DNA of 5,264 bases, from contig JASFWK010000141.1 of the NCBI GenBank assembly GCA_050049355.1, positions 1 through 5,264 on the forward strand, read 5' to 3'. Of this stretch, positions 1 to 5,133 are shown piece by piece. This DNA is from JASFWK01 sp050049355. GTDB taxonomy: Bacteria > Chloroflexota > Anaerolineae > B4-G1 > DUEL01. The first letter of the stretch is position 1; each line of letters starts with the position of its first letter. The translations under genes and the position numbers were made by a program. The notes beneath the pieces were generated by a model that made no database searches, was not told where the DNA came from, and worked only from the letters and a program-made list of their open reading frames with translations.

Positions 1-24
1 AGACCAAGAACAGCGATTTGAACC

Positions 25-91
25 GCCGAGGCTTGATCTCGATACGATCGAGCTTCGCTCGATCACTCGATCAGCGCCTCGGCTCGGCGCT
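25..91. repeat. Nested palindromic intergenic repeat, copy 1
   Basis: The outer arms GCCGAGGC (25-32) and GCCTCGGC (76-83) are perfect reverse complements. Inside them TGATC (34-38) pairs with GATCA (69-73), and a perfect core hairpin GATCGAGC-TTC-GCTCGATC occupies 46-64. A second, mutually exclusive hairpin, AGCGCC (73-78) with GGCGCT (86-91), overlaps the right arm. The stretch GATCTCGATACG (35-46) recurs almost unchanged in the element at 1744-1837. From memory, intergenic repeats built around TCGATACG and ACTCGA are frequent in some actinobacteria. No coding role is visible. It lies downstream of the thioesterase gene. Confidence 0.7.
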
Positions 92-126
92 AGGCTAAAC
101 TGTCCGGTAGCTAGATCAAGGAAGAG

Positions 127-201
127 ATGTCCGAATGGTTGGCGACGCTGGCCCGCTATGATGATCCGTCCATAACAGATGAAGAGGTCTGGGAACTGTA
201 G
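127..201 (+). CDS. Tiny ORF (24 codons), possible gene remnant
   Basis: An ATG at 127 is preceded by a purine-rich Shine-Dalgarno-like stretch (AAGGAAG, 118-124). It opens a 24-residue frame beginning MSEWLATLARYDDPS and ending at a TAG at 199-201. The same frame continues without another stop past 244 (KSEVVLLRDSLGTAMRSR and on) until it runs antisense into the thioesterase gene. The composition looks protein-like, so this may be the start of a degraded gene in which a sense codon became amber. I recognise no family. It follows directly on the palindromic repeat at 25-91. It could equally be a chance frame. Confidence 0.25.
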   Translation: MSEWLATLARYDDPSITDEEVWEL

Positions 202-255
202 AAGTCCGAAGTTGTCCTTCTACGTGACTCGCTGGGCACCGCGATGAGATCGCGG
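198..255. other. Two hairpins beyond the thioesterase 3' end
   Basis: CCGCGAT (239-245) and ATCGCGG (249-255) form a perfect 7-bp stem with a 3-base loop, 43 bases past the thioesterase stop on the minus strand. Further along, GTAGAAG (198-204) and CTTCTAC (217-223) form a second 7-bp stem with a 12-base loop. Neither is followed by a T-run on the minus strand, so neither is a classical intrinsic terminator. They may protect or help define the 3' end of the dehalogenase-thioesterase transcript, or be incidental. Confidence 0.3.
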
Positions 256-298
256 GCGGTTGAGCGCTGTGTACAGCTGCCCTCCTCAATGGGAAGGA

Positions 299-736
299 CT
301 ACACACTTCCCTGGTCCAGCTCAACAATCATCTCTTGGGCTTGTTCGACAATCTCTTGCGGGAAGGGGCACGATTTGCGCGCCTCAGAATCTATGTGAAC
401 GCCTGTCAGAACCGTCGTCGCTGCGATCTCCCCCGTTTCTTCATTCCGCATCTCATGATAGAAGCGAATGACCTTCTCTCTCAGTTCAAGGACGCCAGAG
501 TAGATCGAGACCACATCCCCTGCCCGCAGCTCACGCTTGTAGAGGATGTTCTGCTCTACCGCTGCCATGCCACGGTTCTGCCTACGAAGATAGGACGGTG
601 TAATACCAAGCGCTACGAACAGCTGCCAGGTCGCTTCATCGAACTTCCCGACGTACCACATCACATTCATGTGACCAACGTGGTCACACTGCCAGGGATA
701 GACTACGCCGCGATATGTGGTTACCAAGTCAGTCAC
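299..736 (-). CDS. Acyl-CoA thioesterase, hotdog fold (4HBT family)
   Basis: This is a predicted cytosolic thioesterase hydrolysing an acyl-CoA to the free acid and CoA; the acyl group cannot be told. With the start at 736 it has 145 residues, usual for a single-domain 4HBT/YbgC-like protein. The N-terminal block PWQCDHVGHMN (14-24) followed by WYVGKFDEA (27-35) is the family's signature: the first strand, the candidate catalytic Asp18, and the long central helix. The strand-rich second half (YKRELRAGDVVSIYS, then HEMRNEETGEIAA) fits the hotdog sheet. I chose GTG at 736 because AGGAAGGGAG lies just upstream (749-740). A longer GTG start at 799 would overlap the dehalogenase stop as GTGA and add 21 residues, but it has a weak ribosome site and the added residues are outside the domain. 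It follows the dehalogenase by 59 bases and is very likely co-transcribed with it. Confidence 0.88.
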   Translation of the reverse strand: MTDLVTTYRGVVYPWQCDHVGHMNVMWYVGKFDEATWQLFVALGITPSYLRRQNRGMAAVEQNILYKRELRAGDVVSIYSGVLELREKVIRFYHEMRNEETGEIAATTVLTGVHIDSEARKSCPFPQEIVEQAQEMIVELDQGSV

Positions 737-795
737 TGTCTCCCTTCCTATTGCTCGGTGTGCGGGTTGGGCGGACTCGAGATGTTGGACAGATT

Positions 796-1695
796 TCACT
801 CCGCAGGAGTACGTTCCATGAACTCCGCTATGTGCCGCGCGATCTCTTCCCCCTTCTCCTCCTGCAGGAAATGTCCCGCTCCTTCGATCACTATCCTGGG
901 CTGCTCTCTCGCCGTCGGAATCAACCGTCGAAAAAACGCGTCGCCCCCTCGCGTGATCGGATCAGAGTCCGAAAACATCACCAACACCGGCTTCTGCCAC
1001 CCAGAGAGTGCCGCGCGCGCATTCCTCATCTCCTCTGCCCCCGGATCATCAGGGTGGAGCGGAACAAGTAAGGGCCACGCCAGCGCCCCAGCCTTGTAGG
1101 ATGCCTTCGGAAACGGCGCCTTGTACGCCGCTATCACCTCCCGCGATACCCGTTCTGGGTGCGCCAAACCCATTCGCACCACCCGCCCTACCGGCAGGTC
1201 CGGCAGCGCCGCCACAAAGCGACGCCACCTCAGAAACGCCTTGCTCATCGGCTCCTCGCCTGTTGGCAATCCCGTGTTCATTATCACCAACCGTGCAAAC
1301 CGCTCCGGCATCTCGCTCGCTACCGTCAGTCCTATCAGCCCGCCCCAATCCTGCACCACAAGGGTGATACGCTCCAGATCAAGCTCCCGAATGAACCCCA
1401 CCAACGTATCATGGTGCAGTTGAAACGAATAGTCCCTCTTCCTGGCCAGTTTGTCTGATCGTCCGAAGCCGATGAAATCCATCGCCAGCACACGGTGTTT
1501 GACAGCAAGGATTGGAATCATCTTGCGGTACAAGTAGGCCCAGGTAGGCTCACCGTGTAGACAGAGGATCCCCTCCCCCTTACCCTCATCCACGTAATGT
1601 ACCCGCAGGCCATTGACCTCGACATAGCGAGGCTCGAAAGGAAAACCGGGCAAGTCAGCAAATCGCTCATCCGGCGTTCGCAGAACTGACGTCAT
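796..1695 (-). CDS. Haloalkane dehalogenase (DhlA-type, subfamily HLD-I)
   Basis: This alpha/beta-hydrolase of 299 residues should cleave a carbon-halogen bond with water to give an alcohol, halide and a proton, in the cytosol. The N-terminus RTPDERFADLPGFPF (6-20) and HGEPTWAYLYRKMIP (47-61) closely match DhlA-type enzymes. The nucleophile is Asp116 in VVQDWGG, with Trp117 beside it as a halide-binding residue. The acid is Asp245 (FSDSDPIT) and the base His275 (GAGHF). Glu49 replaces the Asn of the HLD-II group, and Trp157 in the cap (FLRWRRF) is a candidate second halide Trp; together these favour HLD-I. The ATG at 1695 has GAGGTG at 1705-1700 as ribosome site. The thioesterase follows, and a palindromic repeat lies upstream. 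Related epoxide hydrolases share the fold, but the QDWGG and HGEPTW pairing argues for dehalogenase. The true halogenated substrate is unknown. Confidence 0.92.
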   Translation of the reverse strand: MTSVLRTPDERFADLPGFPFEPRYVEVNGLRVHYVDEGKGEGILCLHGEPTWAYLYRKMIPILAVKHRVLAMDFIGFGRSDKLARKRDYSFQLHHDTLVGFIRELDLERITLVVQDWGGLIGLTVASEMPERFARLVIMNTGLPTGEEPMSKAFLRWRRFVAALPDLPVGRVVRMGLAHPERVSREVIAAYKAPFPKASYKAGALAWPLLVPLHPDDPGAEEMRNARAALSGWQKPVLVMFSDSDPITRGGDAFFRRLIPTAREQPRIVIEGAGHFLQEEKGEEIARHIAEFMERTPAE

Positions 1696-1982
1696 CTTTC
1701 ACCTCTCTTCTGGCCACCCGGCAGTTCCTGCTACCGATGACCCGAGCCTCGATTTCGATACGCTGGTTTCGATACGGGCTCTCGTGATGCTCGAGTCCTA
1801 CTCGACCGACGCTCGCCGAAATCTCCGAGCCCTAGCCTGAGTAGTAACCTCCAATAAGGTATAGCTTCTTCACTTTCATATGTTCGGCTCGGCATTCGGC
1901 GAACAACTTGCCGATTGCTGAACTGTCGGGTGGCTGCACCCCTCTCGAAGGACTCCAGGGAAGTCTGCCCAGGGGCTGTCTT
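1696..1982. other. Intergenic gap between SDR and dehalogenase
   Basis: This 287-base stretch has no convincing gene. It contains the palindromic repeat at 1744-1837, a short hairpin GGGTG-GCTG-CACCC at 1928-1941 past the SDR stop, a weak stem TGTTCG/CGAACA at 1881-1905, and the dehalogenase ribosome site at its left end. A minus-strand micro-ORF (1879-1832, 15 codons, MKVKKLYLIGGYYSG) ends in a TAG contributed by the edge of the repeat. No T-run terminator and no clear -35/-10 pair for the dehalogenase was found by eye. Confidence 0.5.
1744..1837. repeat. Palindromic intergenic repeat, copy 2
   Basis: The segment contains TTTCGATACG twice (1753-1762 and 1767-1776) and a perfect hairpin TCGAGT-CCT-ACTCGA (1791-1805). 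A 7-bp inverted pair, GATTTCG (1751-1757) and CGAAATC (1817-1823), encloses most of it. GATTTCGATACG differs by one base from the first element's GATCTCGATACG, and both copies carry ACTCGA further on and CTAG near the right end. It is therefore a diverged second member of the same repeat family. It separates the SDR gene from the dehalogenase gene. It could act as a transcript end or as a target for recombination; the sequence does not decide. Confidence 0.6.
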
Positions 1983-2783
1983 CTATGCCCTTCCATTCTC
2001 AAACAACTCACGTCTGCAGAACGGAGCGGTCAGCAATCGCCTGAGGACCCTCCCTCGGCTCAGCCAGGTGATCCGTACGCCGTGTCTCTCGTTCTCCAGC
2101 ACTCTCTCCGCCAACCACGGAGTCACCGTCTCCACCCGATCTGCCAGAATGGTGACGATCCCCTTGGCTCGCTCCCACTCCTCCGGACGCTCTTCATACT
2201 GCCCCATCAACAGCCGCGTAGTCACCATCCCTGGCCTCAGCGCCCCCACCAGCACCGGCGTTCCTTTCATCTCTTCTATCAGTGCATCGGTGAAATACGC
2301 CAGGCCGCTTTTCGTACTCCCATACAGTCCCAACCCCTTTACTTTCCGTCCATCGCTCCCCAGTCCCTCTACGTTGTAGATGGCTCCATGGCCCTGCTCC
2401 AACATCCCCTTCAGCGCTACCCGTGTTCCGTACATGGCTCCCACCAGGTTGGTTTCCACCACCGCCCTGATCTCCTCCGGCGGGTGTTCCCAGAAGTCCA
2501 TCTGCGGATGACCAAGCCCGGCGTTGTTGATCCAAATGTCGACTTTGCCAAAGTGAGCTTGCGCAGCTTCCCACAATGCTTCCACCTGCTCGTAGCGGGT
2601 CACGTCACAGCAGCAGCTGAACACTCGGTCGGATCCATGTCTTGCCGACAGCTTCGCAGCTGTTTTCTCAACATTCTCGGGAGAGCGACTGCTGACAGCG
2701 ACCCCGCAGCCCAGCGTGAGAAATGAAGTGGCGAGACCGCAGCCGATACCTCGTGTGCTGCCGGTGATAACAACTGCTTTCAT
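1983..2783 (-). CDS. Short-chain dehydrogenase/reductase, NOL/NYC1-like
   Basis: This is a cytosolic NAD(P)-dependent oxidoreductase of 266 residues with a Rossmann fold; the substrate is unknown. The cofactor motif TGSTRGIG is at 7-14, Arg33 after the second strand suggests NADP(H), NNAG is at 86-89, and the catalytic pair is Tyr154 and Lys158 (YGSTK). PGMVTT is at 184-189. The canonical active-site Ser position holds Gly140 or nearby residues (YNVEGLGSDGR), and Ser143 is the likely substitute. IDIWINNAG-like and GSDGR segments, PGMVTTxLLM and a C-terminal RxLxxxxFxRR stretch resemble plant chlorophyll b reductase NOL and its bacterial relatives, as far as I recall those sequences. The ATG at 2783 has a perfect GGAGGT at 2793-2788. 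It lies 102 bases after the aldehyde oxidoreductase, so it may share its transcript. An alcohol dehydrogenase role is possible but only inferred from context. Confidence 0.85.
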   Translation of the reverse strand: MKAVVITGSTRGIGCGLATSFLTLGCGVAVSSRSPENVEKTAAKLSARHGSDRVFSCCCDVTRYEQVEALWEAAQAHFGKVDIWINNAGLGHPQMDFWEHPPEEIRAVVETNLVGAMYGTRVALKGMLEQGHGAIYNVEGLGSDGRKVKGLGLYGSTKSGLAYFTDALIEEMKGTPVLVGALRPGMVTTRLLMGQYEERPEEWERAKGIVTILADRVETVTPWLAERVLENERHGVRITWLSRGRVLRRLLTAPFCRRELFENGRA

Positions 2784-2792
2784 TGGGACCTC

Positions 2793-2817
2793 CGGGGAAA
2801 CCCCGAGACGCGTCTCG
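2793..2817. promoter_or_regulatory. Hairpin plus 14-bp palindrome in the SDR leader
   Basis: CGGGG-AAA-CCCCG (2793-2805) is a tight hairpin whose edge touches the SDR Shine-Dalgarno sequence (2793-2788). Directly abutting it is the perfect 14-bp palindrome CGAGACGCGTCTCG (2804-2817). The arrangement could be an operator for a dimeric regulator or an RNA fold that limits ribosome access to the SDR start. No regulator is encoded in the window, so the role is inference. Confidence 0.35.
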
Positions 2818-2842
2818 CTCAGCCTGCTAGCGTGACCCAGTC

Positions 2843-2856
2843 GGCGCGGCCGCGCC
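2843..2856 (-). terminator. GC palindrome after the aldehyde oxidoreductase
   Basis: GGCGCGGCCGCGCC is a perfect 14-bp palindrome 29 bases past the oxidoreductase stop. As RNA it folds to a five-pair GC stem with a four-base loop. There is no T-run after it on the minus strand, so it is at best a partial or attenuating terminator, or a 3' stabiliser. Confidence 0.25.
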
Positions 2857-2885
2857 TCTGCGCAAGACCAGAAGCTCCCCTCAGT

Positions 2886-4628
2886 TCAGGGCGACATCTC
2901 CCATCCCCGACGGGCGTAGTATTCCCCAACCATCTTTCTAAGCTCCGCTTCGGTCAGCGTCTCAGCGCTCGGCTCGAGGGGCTCACCCAGCAAGCGCTCC
3001 GGCAGGGTGTCGTCGGCCGGCGTCATCCCTTCCCTCAGGTTGTATCGTCGGATGTTGTCGGCAATGCGGGCCGAGAGGGCCTCCAGTCCCTCTCTGTCCA
3101 TCTCCAGGCCGGTCAGCCCTCTGATGACGACCGGCAGGTCTTCCCACCCGATCATGTCTCGATAGAAGCGGCAGAAAATCAGCGTGTCGAATACGGTATG
3201 GCGGTCCTCAAAGTCGAGCACCACCTCCGCCTTACCCTCGGCCGTCGTGCGATCCACCCATCCGGCGAACTCCGCCTTGTAGACCGTGGCGCGCAGATGG
3301 CACGCGCCCCGATCGGAGATGGCGTAAGCCAGGCCCATCCCCTTGAGCGCCCGGGGATCGTAGCCCGCCGGCTCCAGCCCCTTCACGTGGATCGCGAGAT
3401 CCTCCAACTCAAGTTCCTGGCCGGCCGCACGCACCCCTCGAGCCAGCAGCTCACCCACTCCCTCCCGCCTGGCAATCTGGTGCAGGAGGTCGGCGATACC
3501 ATCCACATCCCCATAGTCCAGCTCGAGCTCAAGCGCCCCACGCCGCGCAGCCTCAATGGCGAAACCGGCGACGTTGCCAGCGGTGATAGTATCTATCCCC
3601 AGCCGATCGCATAGGTGATTGAGGTAGATGATCTCGGCGAGGTCATCCACGGCACACAGTCCGCCGAAAGCGAAGATCGTCTCATACTCCGGCCCCTCTA
3701 TGGTCAGGCCAGCGTGGCGTCCCGCAGGAACGGTGGTGAGTTTCCGACACGCGAAGAAGCACCGATGACAGGCCCTGGACCTGGGCCCGAACTGCTCCAC
3801 CAACGCATCGGCGCTGATCTCCTCCCAGTGCGGGACCGTGCCTGCCGACCAATAGTAGCTGGGGAAGGAACCCGCCGTGTTTGCGATGGCGACCACCATC
3901 GGTGTGCCCATCTCACGGTACGCCTTGGCACCAGCGTTCTCTTTCCCCCGGTCTCGCAGCTGCCGATCGTAATCCCTCACAGCCTCTTCGTCGTAGAGAG
4001 GCCGCTGCGCGGTTCCATGGAACACGATCCCCTTGACGCGCCTTGCGCCCATCACCGCACCCATCCCGGTGCGGCCCGCCTGGTGACCTCGATCGTTGCC
4101 CACCACGGCGAACGGGATCAGGTTCTCACCGGCGGGGCCGATGACGATGGCCTTCGCACCGCCCACTCCCACAGCCTCCTCAAGAGCCTCCTCGGCCTCG
4201 TAGAGGTCCATCCCCCAGAAGGGAGTGGCGTCGTGGAACGTAACCTCACGATCGCTTATCTCCAGGTAGATCGGTTCGTCGGCGGCCCCTTCCACCAAGA
4301 TGGCATCGCAGCCGGTGGCGCTGATCTGAGGCGCCGCGTGGCCACCTGCGTATGACTCTCCAAAGACGTCCGTCAGAGGCGACTTGGCGAAGAGGCCATA
4401 CCGGCTGGCAGGTGCAAGCACGGTACCTGTCGCCGGGCCGGTGGCCACAACAAGGGGACTCTCAGGCGAAAGGGGATCGACGCCAGCGGGAGCGTTCTCC
4501 ATCAGAAGGTGAGCAGCCAGGCCCTTACCACCCAGGTAGCGCGTCAGGATTTCATCACTGAGCTCCTCCGCAGCCCAGGTCCGCTCGGACAGGTTCACCC
4601 GCAGAATCCGATTGTAGAAACCCTCCAT
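2886..4628 (-). CDS. aor: Aldehyde:ferredoxin oxidoreductase (W/Mo bis-pterin, 4Fe-4S)
   Basis: This 580-residue cytosolic enzyme should oxidise an aldehyde with water to the carboxylate, passing two electrons to ferredoxin, or run in reverse. It belongs to the tungsten AOR family (Pyrococcus furiosus AOR is about 605 residues). The N-terminal domain, GFYNRILRVNLSERTW (3-18) through YLGGKGLAAHLL (31-42) and ESYAGGHAAPQISATG (91-106), is the pterin-binding sheet region. The iron-sulfur ligands are C287-x2-C290-x3-C294 (CHRCFFAC) and C486. The two pterin motifs are DRLGID (341-346) and DTLIFC (481-486). EGPEYET (311-317) and His444 (GACHLRA) are candidate active-site residues. No ferredoxin-like or flavin partner subunit is adjacent, which suits a single-subunit type. 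The ATG at 4628 has GGGAGGA at 4640-4634. Substrate and metal cannot be read from the sequence. The SDR follows 102 bases later. Confidence 0.95.
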   Translation of the reverse strand: MEGFYNRILRVNLSERTWAAEELSDEILTRYLGGKGLAAHLLMENAPAGVDPLSPESPLVVATGPATGTVLAPASRYGLFAKSPLTDVFGESYAGGHAAPQISATGCDAILVEGAADEPIYLEISDREVTFHDATPFWGMDLYEAEEALEEAVGVGGAKAIVIGPAGENLIPFAVVGNDRGHQAGRTGMGAVMGARRVKGIVFHGTAQRPLYDEEAVRDYDRQLRDRGKENAGAKAYREMGTPMVVAIANTAGSFPSYYWSAGTVPHWEEISADALVEQFGPRSRACHRCFFACRKLTTVPAGRHAGLTIEGPEYETIFAFGGLCAVDDLAEIIYLNHLCDRLGIDTITAGNVAGFAIEAARRGALELELDYGDVDGIADLLHQIARREGVGELLARGVRAAGQELELEDLAIHVKGLEPAGYDPRALKGMGLAYAISDRGACHLRATVYKAEFAGWVDRTTAEGKAEVVLDFEDRHTVFDTLIFCRFYRDMIGWEDLPVVIRGLTGLEMDREGLEALSARIADNIRRYNLREGMTPADDTLPERLLGEPLEPSAETLTEAELRKMVGEYYARRGWEMSP

Positions 4629-4670
4629 CTCCGTCCTCCCTTTGCTGCTTTCACCGCACAGTGTCTGAGG

Positions 4671-4779
4671 TTTCGCGCCTGACCACCCGACAGTCTATCC
4701 CCCTCCCGCGGGCTTGATGCCAGTTCCGAACCTGCGGGAGGGTCAGACTCGAAAGTGTCACAGGGCCAGATTTCGCGCC
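4671..4779. repeat. Direct repeat TTTCGCGCC, two copies 100 bp apart
   Basis: TTTCGCGCC occurs at 4671-4679 and again at 4771-4779. Each is followed within a short distance by CAGTC (4691-4695 and 4781-4785). The two copies flank the large inverted repeat upstream of the aldehyde oxidoreductase, so they could be paired operator sites. A 9-base match may also be coincidence in GC-rich DNA. Confidence 0.35.
4692..4749 (-). promoter_or_regulatory. Long inverted repeat in the oxidoreductase leader
   Basis: CCCTCCCGC (4701-4709) and GCGGGAGGG (4734-4742) are perfect reverse complements. The stem extends inward by a G-T pair and two G-C pairs to 4712/4731, leaving an 18-base loop. Outside, AGTCT (4692-4696) pairs with AGACT (4745-4749) across an asymmetric internal loop. 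If the promoter candidate at 4822-4795 is used, this lies in the untranslated leader about 64 bases before the start codon. It may be an attenuator, a protein-binding RNA or a metal- or cofactor-sensing RNA. I could not match it to a known riboswitch by eye. Confidence 0.5.
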
Positions 4780-4794
4780 ACAGTCAACTTGTGA

Positions 4795-4822
4795 AGTATA
4801 CACTAGGACCAATTGGAGTAAA
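4795..4822 (-). promoter_or_regulatory. Candidate sigma-70 promoter for the oxidoreductase
   Basis: On the minus strand TTTACT (4822-4817) and TATACT (4800-4795) are separated by 16 bases, matching four and five of six consensus positions. Transcription would begin near 4788 and leave a leader of about 160 bases that contains the inverted repeat at 4692-4749. Confidence 0.4.
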
Positions 4823-5043
4823 AGCTAACAGCCCCAGCGGAGGCCGGGTGGGGAGGCGGACGAGAGGAGCGGACTTCGGCTTTGGGGCGAGTCTCCCACA
4901 GTTGGCCACATTTGGAGATCCGGCAACCCACGCAAAGCCCTCCCGGTGGACGAAGGACAACCTCGCAAGCCCGGCACGCGCGGTCTCAAGCCGTGGGGCG
5001 GGAATCGGCCACTGTCGAAGGACACCGCCAGAGCTGGGCTGCT
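4823..5043. other. Intergenic stretch with no supported gene
   Basis: No frame here has a good start, ribosome site and family resemblance. One minus-strand frame (4985-4803), without a start codon and bounded upstream by a TGA at 4988-4986, carries CxxC-x10-CxxC, a spacing seen in zinc ribbons. It may be a relic or chance. Confidence 0.4.
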
Positions 5044-5071
5044 TTGCCGCTCAGACAAGGTTAGGTATACT
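5044..5071 (+). promoter_or_regulatory. Candidate sigma-70 promoter for the DNA methyltransferase
   Basis: TTGCCG (5044-5049) and TATACT (5066-5071) are 16 bases apart, with four and five of six consensus positions. Transcription would begin near 5078, about 56 bases before the ATG at 5134. Confidence 0.5.
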
Positions 5072-5133
5072 AGGTAATCGACCTCACCTGCCGGGAGACC
5101 CAGGATGGCACGTGCGGTGCAGAGAGGCACCAG

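Noticed and set aside
1..30. GTTCAAATC on the minus strand, like a tRNA T-loop
   Set aside because: The flanking bases do not pair as a T-stem, and no anticodon or acceptor arm is found beside it.
2..172. Frame open from the left edge through the first repeat (plus strand)
   Set aside because: It has no start in the window and reads through the palindromic repeat; an Arg-rich translation with no recognisable family. A TGA at 19-21 in another frame could end a gene lying to the left, but six codons cannot support it.
260..1099. 279-codon plus-strand frame
   Set aside because: It is antisense to the thioesterase and dehalogenase, whose motifs are unambiguous; its translation resembles no family.
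1908..2726. 272-codon plus-strand frame opposite the SDR
   Set aside because: The minus-strand SDR has intact cofactor and YxxxK motifs and a perfect ribosome site, so the plus frame is a shadow.
2832..4355. Two long plus-strand frames (2832-3614 and 3615-4355) opposite the aldehyde oxidoreductase
   Set aside because: Both are antisense to a full-length AOR with all iron-sulfur and pterin motifs, and are expected in GC-rich DNA.
4692..4749. Moco/Tuco riboswitch assignment for the AOR leader
   Set aside because: The context is suggestive, but I could not match the conserved Moco elements by eye, so only a structured leader is claimed.
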